Assembly (NCBI RefSeq): GCF_030732845.1
Contig: NZ_JASHKA010000004.1
Span: forward strand, 1-64,000
Direction: 5' to 3'
Origin: Roseibium sp. MMSF_3544
GTDB lineage: Bacteria; Pseudomonadota; Alphaproteobacteria; Rhizobiales; Stappiaceae
Length of the DNA: 64,000 nucleotides
Shown: one piece after another, positions 56,067 through 64,000 of the stretch
How the letters are laid out: each line of letters begins with the position of its first letter
Position numbering within the stretch: the stretch's first letter is position 1
Made by a program: the position numbers and the translations under genes
Notes under the pieces: generated by a model
The model's input: only the letters and a program-made list of their open reading frames with translations
What the model was told of the DNA's origin: nothing
The model's database searches: none

Positions 56067-57017
56067 ATGACAGACGCTTCTCCTTCCCTCGTTCAAGACA
56101 TTCGTGCGGCCTCGCGGCAGCTCGTCCGCGAGTTCGGATTTCTGGACAAGACGATTGCTGGAACGGACCTTTCGGGGTCCGGCGTCCACGCCATGATGGA
56201 AATCGGTCTTCATCCCGGGCTCACGGCGAAGGAGCTTGCGGCAAGGTTGAAGCTGGAAAAATCAACCATCAGCCGGCTGCTCAAATCGCTTGAGGTAAGA
56301 GGCGAGATTATCCAGACGCGATCCGACAAGGATGGACGTGTTTTCGGCCTGAGCCTGACCAACAAGGGCTGGGAAACATTTGCCAAGATCGACCGTTTCG
56401 GCAACGACCAGGCGCTTGGAGCGCTTTCCAGAATCCGGAACGGGTCAGCACGATCAATTGCAAATGCCCTGACGACCTATGCGGACGCGCTTGCAGCCAG
56501 GGACACATCTACGGAGCAAGTGGAACACGCCCACAAGATTGTCGAAGGCTACCAGACCGGCATGATCGGCGACATCGCCGCGCTTCATGCCCGCACGCAT
56601 GGCGTGCTCATCGGAATGGGGCCGACCTTCGAAAGTGTCGTCTCCCAGGCCATGGCCGAGTTCATGCCGCGCATCGACAACCCCGTCAACAACAGCTGGA
56701 GCGTCGTGGAAAAGGATGAAATCATCGGATCCATCAGCATCGACGGCGAGGACCTTGACGGCAACGTCGCCCATTTGCGCTGGTTCATCCTGTCTGAAAA
56801 ACTGCGTGGGCTCGGTCTCGGCAGGGAGCTGTTTTTGAGGGCGCTTGATCACTGTGACGGCCACGGCTTTGATGAAATACACCTGTGGACACTCAAGGGC
56901 CTCGATGCAGCCAAAACGCTCTACGAGCGAAACGGGTTCGAGCTGGCCGACGAATATGTTGGCGACCAATGGGGCAAGTCGGTGACCGAGCAAATGTTTA
57001 TCCGCAAGAGACCCTGA
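56067..57017 (+). CDS. MarR-GNAT fusion regulator/acetyltransferase
   Basis: A 316-residue protein joining a MarR winged helix ([30 protein letters not shown], then TRSDKDGRVFGLSLTNKG) to a C-terminal GNAT acetyltransferase (LRWFILSEKLRGLGLGRELFLRALDHC, with the acetyl-CoA loop). A single protein could thus sense and modify the same small molecule. I use the ATG at 56067; ATG 56052 gives five more residues but only about a 10-base leader. An operator-like palindrome overlaps the promoter. Confidence 0.88.
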   Translation: MTDASPSLVQDIRAASRQLVREFGFLDKTIAGTDLSGSGVHAMMEIGLHPGLTAKELAARLKLEKSTISRLLKSLEVRGEIIQTRSDKDGRVFGLSLTNKGWETFAKIDRFGNDQALGALSRIRNGSARSIANALTTYADALAARDTSTEQVEHAHKIVEGYQTGMIGDIAALHARTHGVLIGMGPTFESVVSQAMAEFMPRIDNPVNNSWSVVEKDEIIGSISIDGEDLDGNVAHLRWFILSEKLRGLGLGRELFLRALDHCDGHGFDEIHLWTLKGLDAAKTLYERNGFELADEYVGDQWGKSVTEQMFIRKRP

Positions 57018-57028
57018 CCGTTGGCCGG

Positions 57029-57556
57029 TCAAGCTGACCAGAGCGCAGGATCCAACCAGGCATCCGGAACAACAAGTTTTCCCGAAGCGGTTCGATCCGC
57101 CCCATCCAGCCGAATGGATTGCCAGGCATCTTTCCATTCGTCCGGAATCGGACAAGGCGTTTCGACTGCGTGGTCAGGCTTGAATCCAAATCGGCCGTAG
57201 TAACCGGGATCGCCCAAAACCATCACTTGCGCCACGTTTCTTGACGCGAGTTTGTCGAACCCGGCTCGGACAAGTGCGCTGCCGATACCCGTTTTCTGCA
57301 AGTCCGGCGCAGCGCATAACGGGCCCAGCAAGGCAGCAGCCACGTTGCCCGGCTCAATGCTGCAGAAGGTGAAAATCACATGTCCGGACACCCGGCCATT
57401 TGTGATGGCCACAAGAGATATCAGGGGAGCAGCGCCGCTCAGGAGATCTTTTACGAGCGGGAACAAATCCTCATCCGGAAACGCCTCCCGATATAGACGC
57501 TGCAAATCGTCCAGATCGCCTAAGGTCGTGGTGCGCAGCTCAAGTCCTTCCGCCAT
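57029..57556 (-). CDS. GNAT-family N-acetyltransferase
   Basis: A 175-residue YhbS-like acetyltransferase: ELRTTTLGDLDDLQRLYREAF, GPLCAAPDLQKTGIGSALVRAGFDKL (acetyl-CoA loop with QKTGIG) and VMVLGDPGYYGRFGFKPD are the marks of this group. It converges on the MarR-GNAT gene. Substrate unknown. Confidence 0.9.
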   Translation of the reverse strand: MAEGLELRTTTLGDLDDLQRLYREAFPDEDLFPLVKDLLSGAAPLISLVAITNGRVSGHVIFTFCSIEPGNVAAALLGPLCAAPDLQKTGIGSALVRAGFDKLASRNVAQVMVLGDPGYYGRFGFKPDHAVETPCPIPDEWKDAWQSIRLDGADRTASGKLVVPDAWLDPALWSA

Positions 57557-57643
57557 CGGTTTCCTTTCCCGTGCCCAAATCCCGCCTCCAACACACCGGC
57601 GCAGCGAAGCAACGCTGCACCGGACAGTCGGCCGACTGGCAAT

Positions 57644-58393
57644 CTATGCCTTTGTGATGGAATTGCCACCATCGCACAGCATAGCCGATCCCGTGACAAA
57701 CGAGCCGGCATCGGACAGGAGAAACAGGGCCGCTCTTGCGATTTCTTCCGGCTCGGCCATGCGCTTGAGCGCATGAAGGCCCGCCACATATTCATGAGAT
57801 GCAGGATCGTCTCCGGCCATCTCCGTTTTGGTGCCTCCCGGCAACAAGGCGTTGACGCGGATGTTCTGCTGCCCGCATTCGACCGCCAGCACCTGTGCCA
57901 GCCCGATCAGACCAGCCTTGGAGGCGGCATAGGCCGACATGCCGGGCAATCCAATCGTGTGGCCGACAAAGGTCGAGGTGAACACGATCGAACCTCCGCC
58001 GGACGCCTTCAAAGCCGGGATCTGGTATTTTGCCGCCAGAAAGGCGCTGGTCAGGTTGGTGGCCAAAACCTGGTTCCAGTTCTCCAGGCTCAGTTCGGGG
58101 AGCGGCCCCATGTCCCCAATCACCCCGGCATTGTTGAAAGCACCGTCCAGTCGGCCGAAGGTTTCGAGCGCGGCCTCAACGGAAGCAGAGGCAAACGCTG
58201 GGTCAGAGACATCCCCGGTGAACACCTTGATGCGGGACGCTGCCTTCGGCAAAGCCGATCTGACGTCTTCAAGCCTGTCTTTTCGTCTTGCCGCAAGGAC
58301 GAGATTAGCGCCCTCACCTGCAAAAATGCGCGCTGCAGCCGCGCCTATCCCGCTGCTCGCACCGGTAATCAAAATCGTTTTTCCGTTCAGCAT
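57644..58393 (-). CDS. SDR-family oxidoreductase
   Basis: A 249-residue classical SDR with TGASSGIGAAAARIF, NNAGVIGDMG, a serine in FTSTFVGHTIG and an intact SAYAASKAGLIGL active site. C-terminal LLSDAGSFVTGSAMLCDGG is typical. Start 58393 (MLNGKTILITG) is chosen over a frame open to 58471. Substrate unknown. It lies downstream of pssA. Confidence 0.9.
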   Translation of the reverse strand: MLNGKTILITGASSGIGAAAARIFAGEGANLVLAARRKDRLEDVRSALPKAASRIKVFTGDVSDPAFASASVEAALETFGRLDGAFNNAGVIGDMGPLPELSLENWNQVLATNLTSAFLAAKYQIPALKASGGGSIVFTSTFVGHTIGLPGMSAYAASKAGLIGLAQVLAVECGQQNIRVNALLPGGTKTEMAGDDPASHEYVAGLHALKRMAEPEEIARAALFLLSDAGSFVTGSAMLCDGGNSITKA

Positions 58394-58474
58394 CTCTGGC
58401 TCCTCAGATTCGTGAGGATGCCTAAATGAACCGGAAAACCGATGATCAAAACCCGATTTGCGAGGCCGCACTTC

Positions 58475-59359
58475 TCAGCCGCCGTGATCCTTGTCGCGGT
58501 CGGCGATATTGTCGAGATCCGTGTCGCATTCGTCGCCGTCGTCGTCGAGGGTCAGATTCTCATCTGCCAGAACAAGCTTGCGATGGGCCCGCCACGCGAA
58601 CGGAATGGTCAGGAGATACAGAACAGCGGCCCCTGCCATCATGCGGAACGGATAGCTGACCGTAAGGGCGACGATCAGGACGGCGAGGACAATCAGGGGC
58701 AGAACATAATCGCGCCGAACACGGGTGCCGAGGGTCTTGCCCGAGTAGGTCGGCAAGCGGCTTATGACCAGAAATGAAATCGCGACCGTATAGGCAGCGA
58801 CAAAGGCGGAATCTGCAAACCAGTGCGGAAACAGCCCAAGAAACTCCAGATAAAGCGGAAGCAGCACCGTCAAGGCGCCAGCTGGAGCCGGAACGCCGGT
58901 AAAGAAGCGCGAGGTCCAGGCCGGTTTGTTTGGATCGTCGAGTGCCACATTGAAGCGGGCCAACCTCAAGGCCATGGAAATTGCAAAAATCAGTGCGGCA
59001 ATCCAGCCCAGATTTCCAGCGTCCTTGAGCAGCCAAAGATAAAGCATTAGCGCTGGAACGACACCGAAATTGACGAAGTCAGAAAGCGAATCCAGTTCCG
59101 CTCCGAAACGGGATGTGCCCTTCATGAGACGCGCGACGCGGCCGTCCAGACCATCAAGAACGGCAGCCAGAATGACGGCGCCAACGGCAAATTCCCATCT
59201 GCCGTCAAACGCCATGCGCACAGCCGTCAGACCGGAGCACAGCGCAAGCAATGTCACCAGGTTCGGCACGATGAGGCGCATCGGGACGCGGCGGAACCTT
59301 GGAGTGCCCCGGTTGCTGGTCTGAGAGGATTTCGGTTTGCCGGGCACGTTGGACCTCAA
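58475..59359 (-). CDS. pssA: CDP-diacylglycerol-serine phosphatidyltransferase
   Basis: PssA (294 aa) makes phosphatidylserine. The CDP-alcohol transferase motif is seen as [32 protein letters not shown], followed by about eight membrane helices. It begins with a TTG that overlaps the psd stop; an ATG 26 codons in ([18 protein letters not shown]) is the likely core start. The C-terminal tail is acidic ([12 protein letters not shown]). Confidence 0.94.
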   Translation of the reverse strand: MRSNVPGKPKSSQTSNRGTPRFRRVPMRLIVPNLVTLLALCSGLTAVRMAFDGRWEFAVGAVILAAVLDGLDGRVARLMKGTSRFGAELDSLSDFVNFGVVPALMLYLWLLKDAGNLGWIAALIFAISMALRLARFNVALDDPNKPAWTSRFFTGVPAPAGALTVLLPLYLEFLGLFPHWFADSAFVAAYTVAISFLVISRLPTYSGKTLGTRVRRDYVLPLIVLAVLIVALTVSYPFRMMAGAAVLYLLTIPFAWRAHRKLVLADENLTLDDDGDECDTDLDNIADRDKDHGG

Positions 59360-60060
59360 CTAACCCGTGTCAGCGGCAGCGTGGATGCCTGTGGCTGAAC
59401 AAGATCGGCTAGAACCGTTTCACCTGCGATCATGGTCTGGCCAAGGGCCACCTTCGGCTGCGTGCCGACTGGCAGATAAACGTCCAGCCGGGATCCGAAA
59501 CGAATCAGCCCGAAACGGTCTCCGGCGGAAATTGTCTCGCCTTCGCGCACAAAGCTTACGATCCGGCGTGCCACAAGGCCGGCGATCTGCACGACACCGA
59601 TCCGTGTCTCGCCCATTTCGATGACGAGCCCGTTGCGCTCGTTGTCCTCGCTTGCCTTGTCGAGTTCCGCGTTCAGGAACTTGCCGGCGCGATAGGCGAC
59701 CCGCGTGATCTTTCCTCCGACCGGCGCCCGGTTCACATGGCAATTGAACACGTTCATGAAGATCGAGACACGCATCAGCGGTTCGTTGCCGATTTCAAGC
59801 TCGGCAGGCGGACGCGCTAGACCGACATGGCTGACGACGCCGTCAGCGGGCGAAATCACGAGACCTTCGCCAACCGGTGTCACCCGCTTCGGATCCCTGA
59901 AAAAGTAACAGATCCAACCGGTGAAAAAGAGGCCGATCCAGAACAAAGGATCAATAAACCAGCCAATGACCAGTGTCGCGACAAGAGAGATTGCAATGAA
60001 GGGCCAGCCTTCCCGATGGATCGGGACGATGGCTTTCATGGCAGAATCGACAATCGACAT
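59356..60060 (-). CDS. psd: Phosphatidylserine decarboxylase
   Basis: A 234-residue short-type Psd proenzyme that makes phosphatidylethanolamine. Two N-terminal helices precede [29 protein letters not shown] and the self-cleavage site in [11 protein letters not shown], where the serine becomes pyruvoyl. It overlaps pssA by four bases, so the two PE-synthesis steps are coupled. Confidence 0.95.
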   Translation of the reverse strand: MSIVDSAMKAIVPIHREGWPFIAISLVATLVIGWFIDPLFWIGLFFTGWICYFFRDPKRVTPVGEGLVISPADGVVSHVGLARPPAELEIGNEPLMRVSIFMNVFNCHVNRAPVGGKITRVAYRAGKFLNAELDKASEDNERNGLVIEMGETRIGVVQIAGLVARRIVSFVREGETISAGDRFGLIRFGSRLDVYLPVGTQPKVALGQTMIAGETVLADLVQPQASTLPLTRVS

Positions 60061-60249
60061 TCATATCTTCCGAATTCAGATCAGGCGCAGCGTTCTTCAT
60101 CGTTCTTGCGACATCGCACGGCGCTGCAACCGATACGCACCTGTTGCGCTTCCTCGTTTCCTGCTTCTAGAGGTTTTTTTGTGTGAAGAGAACCTTTTAT
60201 GCCGGTTTTCAGTCGGTTTTCAGCATGCGAATAGCCAAACCTCCCGGCG

Positions 60250-61167
60250 CTATTCGGCAGCGGCGCGATAGTCCGTTTCCCAGTAGGCGGGCCTGCCGTA
60301 TTTGGAGATCAGAAAATCAACAAGTGCGGTCACCTTCGGCGGAATAAACTTGGCCGGAGGGTACACCGCGTAAATGTTTCCTGTCCGGGCGACCGGGTAG
60401 TTCTCCATGACGGCAACCAGGCGCCCATCGCGCAGGTCTTCCCACACATGAGCGAGAGATTTCACGGTCAGGCCGAGCCCGTAAATGGCCGCATCATAGG
60501 CAAAGTCGCCGCTGTCACCGGATATAACCGGCTCTTCCAGGTGGTAGGCAATTTCACCTTCAGGACCTTCGAAATACCAGACCGGCATCGGATCGAATCC
60601 GACAAAGTCATGGTTGCGCAAATCATCCGGCGACCTTGGAGCGCCCTTTCTGGCGATATAGTCCGGGCTGGCGCACAAAACCCGCGGATTGCCGCCGAGT
60701 TTGCGCGCGATCAGGCTTGAATCCGGCAAGGGAGCGCCCCGGATTGCCATATCGTAGCCTTCCGCAACCAGATCCACGAGCCGGTCCGTCATATCGACTT
60801 CGAGCCGCAGTTCAGGATAAAGCTGCCTGAATTCAAGCAGATAGGGTAATATGTGCTTGCGGCCGAAAAACACGTTCAGCGACATGCGCAGCGTTCCGCG
60901 CGGCGCGTCTTCCGCCGCATCGATCAGGGCACGAGCACGATCCATTTCGCCGAGCGCGTTTGAGGTGTGCCGCAGAAACACCTGACCGGCCTCGGTCAAG
61001 CCCGTCTTCCGCGTGGTCCTGGCGACGAGCTGCGAACCCAGCTCCTTTTCCAGATTGCTCAGGCGGCTGCTTGCGGCAGAGGGCGACAAGCCGAATTCAC
61101 GGCCAGCGGCGGACAGGCTGCCGAGTTCGGCGACCCGTTTGAAGAACTTCAGATCATCGATGCGCAT
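60250..61167 (-). CDS. LysR-family transcriptional regulator
   Basis: A 305-residue LysR regulator of the CrgA/TrbI-like type: LKFFKRVAELGSLSAAGREFGLSPSAASSRLSNLEKELGSQL, then ARTTRKTGLTEAGQVFL and the effector domain (RRGAPLPDSSLIARKL-like region). Start 61167 fits homology; the frame remains open to 61533 but that part crosses the divergent small gene. Three TTCGAA boxes lie in the divergent spacer. Confidence 0.9.
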   Translation of the reverse strand: MRIDDLKFFKRVAELGSLSAAGREFGLSPSAASSRLSNLEKELGSQLVARTTRKTGLTEAGQVFLRHTSNALGEMDRARALIDAAEDAPRGTLRMSLNVFFGRKHILPYLLEFRQLYPELRLEVDMTDRLVDLVAEGYDMAIRGAPLPDSSLIARKLGGNPRVLCASPDYIARKGAPRSPDDLRNHDFVGFDPMPVWYFEGPEGEIAYHLEEPVISGDSGDFAYDAAIYGLGLTVKSLAHVWEDLRDGRLVAVMENYPVARTGNIYAVYPPAKFIPPKVTALVDFLISKYGRPAYWETDYRAAAE

Positions 61168-61169
61168 TG

Positions 61170-61218
61170 TTCGAAACTTTCGAAAGATATCTTTTAGATT
61201 ACCCCAATTCTTCGAAAG
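61170..61218. promoter_or_regulatory. Repeated TTCGAA operator boxes
   Basis: A near-perfect 15-base palindrome (TTCGAAA, C, TTTCGAA at 61170-61184) and a third TTCGAAAG at 61211-61218 lie between the LysR start and the divergent 63-aa gene. The layout, activator and recognition sites about 35-40 bases apart, suits LysR autoregulation and control of the small gene. Confidence 0.5.
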
Positions 61219-61263
61219 GTCGCAACATGAGATAAGAGGCTTACCAAACGAAAGGAGCCTGTC

Positions 61264-61455
61264 ATGTTGCACACCGGAGACATCTACGAAAAGCGTGCCC
61301 GCACCGCCCGAAACAAGGAACTGCGCGCCGTCGCGAATGCGATTTCGGGCTTCCTGTTCCAAACTGCCCCGCGGAAACGCGCCAAGCGGACAACCGTTTT
61401 CAATCGCCCCGAAAACGCCAATGACCGGATTGAAGGCCAGGATCGCGCCGCATAA
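61264..61455 (+). CDS. 63-aa basic protein divergent from LysR
   Basis: A basic, soluble 63-residue protein (MLHTGDIYEKRARTARNKEL, then SGFLFQTAPRKRAKRTTVFNRPENAND). AAAGGAG seven bases before the ATG is a strong ribosome-binding site. It has no family I recognise. As the only divergent partner of the LysR gene it is a likely target. Confidence 0.55.
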   Translation: MLHTGDIYEKRARTARNKELRAVANAISGFLFQTAPRKRAKRTTVFNRPENANDRIEGQDRAA

Positions 61456-61510
61456 ATCACGCCTGTCACCGGCGCGGTTCACTTTCTTTGCAAGGTGTCT
61501 GCGCCGGGAG

Positions 61511-62247
61511 ATGTGCGGCAAGCTCCAGGGCACGCGGCCATCCTTCGAGACGGACCATACGGTCCTCCTCAGGATGAGGCCCGTTTTTCCAGCCCCCGAG
61601 GGCAGACGCCATCGCCGTCATCTCGGCCAAGCGCAAGCGCCGAGCCGGGACCCACTCGCCTGTAAACTTGCTGAAAGTTATTCATCTGCTGCTACGGCGC
61701 CACGGAAAATTGGACTCTCTCTATAGAACGAGTAGGCCCCGGATCTCCGCTGCGCTGCGTCCGGGGTGACAGAAGCGAGTTTTACGCCCATCAATGCCCT
61801 CCGATTGCGCCCCTAGCCTCAAGCCGGGGTTACCAAGCCAAGGCATATGGATGCCCCGGATCAGGTCCGTGCGGTGAGAACACCTTCACCTTCATCCTGA
61901 GGAAGCGCGCAGCGCTGCCTCGAAGGATGTGCGGCAAGCTCCGCAGTATGCGGCCATCCTTCGAGACGGACCTTACGGTCCTCCTCAGGATGAGGCCGGT
62001 TGTTCAAGCCCCATGAGGTCAATCCCGACCGCCGTCATCCCGGCCAAGCGCAAGCGCAGAGCCGGGACCCACTCGCCTGTCGACTTGTAGATGGCTCTTC
62101 ATCTGCTGCTGCGGCACCACGGAAAATTGGACTATCTCTGCGAACGAGTAGGCCCCGGATCTCCGCTGCGCTGCGTCCGGGGTGACAGCAGCGAGTTTTA
62201 CGCCCGTCATTCCCCTCCGATTGCCGCCCCGGCCCTAAGCCGGGGCC
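61511..62247. repeat. Tandem duplication (416-bp period) of composite intergenic repeats
   Basis: About 320 bases starting ATGTGCGGCAAGCTCC at 61511 recur at 61927, offset 416-417, through the shared TTACGCCC end (about 61830 and 62247). Each copy holds a CCATCCTTCGAGACGGACC...CCTCAGGATGAG palindrome and a second GC-rich block (GCCGTCAT...GGGGTGACAG). An extra CATCCTGAGGAAGCG arm lies at 61893-61926. No gene in 61456-62588; short frames here are repeat shadows. Confidence 0.88.
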
Positions 62248-62373
62248 TTTTTCAAAATGCTGGAGGCCTTTGGTCTTCGCGCTACCAGGCGAACCACACA
62301 CGCACCCGACTTTCCTCGTCAATTATCCGTTTCCCATCTTGCCTTGAGACCGGCTGCCTGTCAGAACGGCAAC

Positions 62374-62510
62374 ATTCTCAGGGCGGGGTGAAATTCCCCA
62401 CCGGCGGTAAGCAGCGTGTCTGTGAGCCCGCGAGCGCCATCCTTTCGGATGGGTCAAGCAGATCAGGTGCAATTCCTGAGCCGACGGTTACAGTCCGGAT
62501 GAAAGAGAAA
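62374..62510 (+). ncRNA. FMN riboswitch (RFN element)
   Basis: The conserved RFN core is clear: TTCTCAGGGCGGGGTGAAAT, CCCCACCGGCGGTAAG, then AGCCCGCGAGC, a variable hairpin, GTCAAGCAGATCAGGTGCAA and TTCCTGAGCCGACGGTTACA, ending CAGTCCGGATGAAAGAGAA. Flavin mononucleotide binding should switch off ribH2, which starts 79 bases later. Confidence 0.97.
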
Positions 62511-62588
62511 CTGCCTTCAGGCCGCCTTGGCGGTCTGAAACGCATGTGATCGCCTTGGGTGACGTGTCGCTAACAATGGAGATCACGC

Positions 62589-63026
62589 ATGGCACACACC
62601 CGATACGCTTTTATCAAGGCCGGCTGGCATTCCGACATCGTCGATCAGGCCCTTGTCGGTTTTCAGCAAATCATACCAGCAGAACAAATCGACGTCTTCG
62701 ACGTCCCGGGGGCATTCGAGATGCCGCTCGCGGCAAAAGACCTTGCAAGAACAGGAAAGTATGCAGCGATTGCTGCTGCCGCGCTCGTTGTTGATGGTGG
62801 CATTTACCGGCATGACTTTGTCGCGCATGCAGTCGTCAACGGTTTAATGCAGGCGGGGCTTGAAACCGGTGTGCCAGTCCTGTCCGTCTCGCTGACGCCG
62901 CACCATTTCCAGGAAACCGAGCACCATACGAAGATCTACAAGGATCATTTCGTACTGAAAGGCCGGGAAGCTGCCGAAGCCGCCTTGAAAATCGGCACTT
63001 TCCGCGACCAGCTCCAAGCCGGATAG
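62589..63026 (+). CDS. ribH2: Lumazine synthase, RibH2 type
   Basis: A 145-residue 6,7-dimethyl-8-ribityllumazine synthase, the penultimate riboflavin step. It matches the Brucella RibH2 group: FDVPGAFEMPLAAKDLA, DGGIYRHDFVAHAVVNGLMQ and LTPHHFQETEHHTKIYKDHFVLKG. This type usually forms decamers. An FMN riboswitch precedes it. Its solitary position, away from ribBA/ribE, suggests a second lumazine synthase elsewhere. Confidence 0.93.
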   Translation: MAHTRYAFIKAGWHSDIVDQALVGFQQIIPAEQIDVFDVPGAFEMPLAAKDLARTGKYAAIAAAALVVDGGIYRHDFVAHAVVNGLMQAGLETGVPVLSVSLTPHHFQETEHHTKIYKDHFVLKGREAAEAALKIGTFRDQLQAG

Positions 63027-63062
63027 CAGCCGTCCACGACAAAGTCGTCTTGCTGCGGCGGG

Positions 63063-64000
63063 CTATTTGGCCGGGATATAGTCGGCGGTCTTGCCCCTTG
63101 TCACGACCCCAAGCTCGTCATTTTCGCGCGCTGCCCGCAAGCGTTCTTCGGCCTCGTCAGCCTCGCGCTGGCGGGTCCACATGGAGGCATAGAGCCCGCC
63201 GCTGTCCAGAAGTTCGGTGTGGGTACCACGCTCGGCAATCCGACCGGCTTCCAGAACAATGATCTGGTCCGCATTGACCACGGTCGACAGGCGATGCGCG
63301 ATCACAAGGGTTGTCCGGTCGCGCGCAACCTGATCCAGCGCCGACTGGATTTCACGTTCAGTATGCGTATCAAGTGCAGAGGTTGCTTCGTCCAGGATCA
63401 GGATCGGTGGTGATTTCAGGATTGTTCGCGCGATGGCAACGCGCTGCTTTTCGCCTCCGGACAGCTTCAAGCCGCGTTCGCCAACTTCAGAGGCATAACC
63501 CTGCGGCAGCCTTTCGATGAAATCGTGGATCTGTGCCATGCGGGCAGCTTCGCGGACTTCCTCGTCGGTCGCTTCCGGACGGCCATAGCGAATGTTGTAG
63601 GCTATGGTGTCGTTGAAGAGCACCGTGTCTTGCGGCACCATGCCGATGGCATGGCGGACGCTTTCCTGTGTCACATCGCGCACGTCCTGACCGTCGATCT
63701 CCACGGCACCGCCAGTCACGTCGTAAAAACGGAACAGAAGGCGGGAGATTGTCGACTTCCCTGCCCCGGACGGTCCGACGATGGCAATCGTCTTTCCGGC
63801 CGGCACTTCGAAATCGATTCCCTTCAGGATCGGACGATCGGGATCGTAGTGAAAACGCACATCCTTGAACGCGATCTTGCCGGCGACCGCCTGGAGCGGT
63901 GCTGCACCGTCCTTGTCCTTGATCTCGGTCGGAACAAGAAGGAGGTCGAACATGGCTTCAATGTCCGCAAGACCCTGCCGGATTTCGCGGTAGAGAAATC
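63063..64000 (-). CDS. Atm1-type ABC transporter, 3' part
   Basis: The nucleotide-binding end of an ABC half-transporter; its 5' part lies beyond the window, and the frame is open through base 64000 ([20 protein letters not shown] is the end of the membrane domain). The Walker A loop [12 protein letters not shown], signature KLSGGEKQR and Walker [13 protein letters not shown] are intact. The [16 protein letters not shown] join is typical of Atm1/HMT1-like glutathione or heavy-metal exporters in alphaproteobacteria. Confidence 0.9.
   Translation of the reverse strand, partial: FLYREIRQGLADIEAMFDLLLVPTEIKDKDGAAPLQAVAGKIAFKDVRFHYDPDRPILKGIDFEVPAGKTIAIVGPSGAGKSTISRLLFRFYDVTGGAVEIDGQDVRDVTQESVRHAIGMVPQDTVLFNDTIAYNIRYGRPEATDEEVREAARMAQIHDFIERLPQGYASEVGERGLKLSGGEKQRVAIARTILKSPPILILDEATSALDTHTEREIQSALDQVARDRTTLVIAHRLSTVVNADQIIVLEAGRIAERGTHTELLDSGGLYASMWTRQREADEAEERLRAARENDELGVVTRGKTADYIPAK

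Noticed and set aside
62019..62322. Short open frames in the 62-kb repeat block
   Set aside because: They coincide with the duplicated repeats on both strands, have no ribosome-binding site and no conserved product.

Overview
The window is a contiguous piece of an alphaproteobacterial chromosome, most like a marine Hyphomicrobiales (Rhizobiales) genome such as the Stappiaceae (Roseibium/Labrenzia). This rests on gene order and protein types: lptF-lptG-lptD-surA-pdxA-rsmA; fabD-fabG-acpP-fabF-mltG-yicC-gmk; rpsF-rpsR-rplI-dnaB-alr-radA-cvpA-purF; a Brucella-type RibH2; and an Atm1-type exporter. The species cannot be fixed from sequence alone. Most of the window is housekeeping DNA, with small accessory islands in between.

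Layout. 1-2.9 kb: rhodanese, holC, a plus-strand secreted mini-peptide and pepA. 3.1-10.8 kb: the LPS-transport operon lptFG-lptD-surA, then pdxA and rsmA. 11.2-17.3 kb: a five-gene, tightly coupled operon with an AT-rich promoter region. It encodes an alpha-dioxygenase/cyclooxygenase-type heme peroxidase, a short P450-like protein, an Old Yellow Enzyme-type flavin reductase, a membrane-anchored di-heme cytochrome c and a small membrane protein. This is the most interesting part of the window: it looks like an uncharacterised bacterial oxylipin (fatty-acid oxygenation) pathway. A 92-aa orphan gene and a LysR regulator follow.

18.6-25.1 kb (minus): fatty-acid synthesis genes with mltG, yicC and gmk. 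25.6-35.1 kb (plus): ribosomal proteins, replicative helicase, PilZ protein, alanine racemase, RadA, CvpA, PurF and an SDR protein lacking the catalytic tyrosine. 35.2-46.3 kb: HAD, VOC and inositol-phosphatase proteins, the yfgM-bamB-der outer-membrane/ribosome assembly cluster, NnrU, Zur, a mannose-1-phosphate guanylyltransferase and the beta-ketoadipyl-CoA thiolase PcaF. 46.6-54.2 kb: PuuE-type deacetylase, small membrane and secreted proteins, and a PadR-HlyD-RND efflux operon whose pump carries an extra membrane insertion of about 200 residues.

54.2-55.0 kb holds three tandem copies (about 215 bp each) of a palindrome-bearing repeat. 55.1-61.5 kb: desaturase, MarR-GNAT fusion, GNAT, SDR, pssA-psd phospholipid genes, and a LysR divergent from a 63-aa protein. 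61.5-62.3 kb is a second repeat block with a 416-bp period. The window ends with an FMN riboswitch controlling ribH2 and the 3' part of an Atm1-like ABC transporter. No tRNA, rRNA, IS transposase, prophage or CRISPR array was seen.
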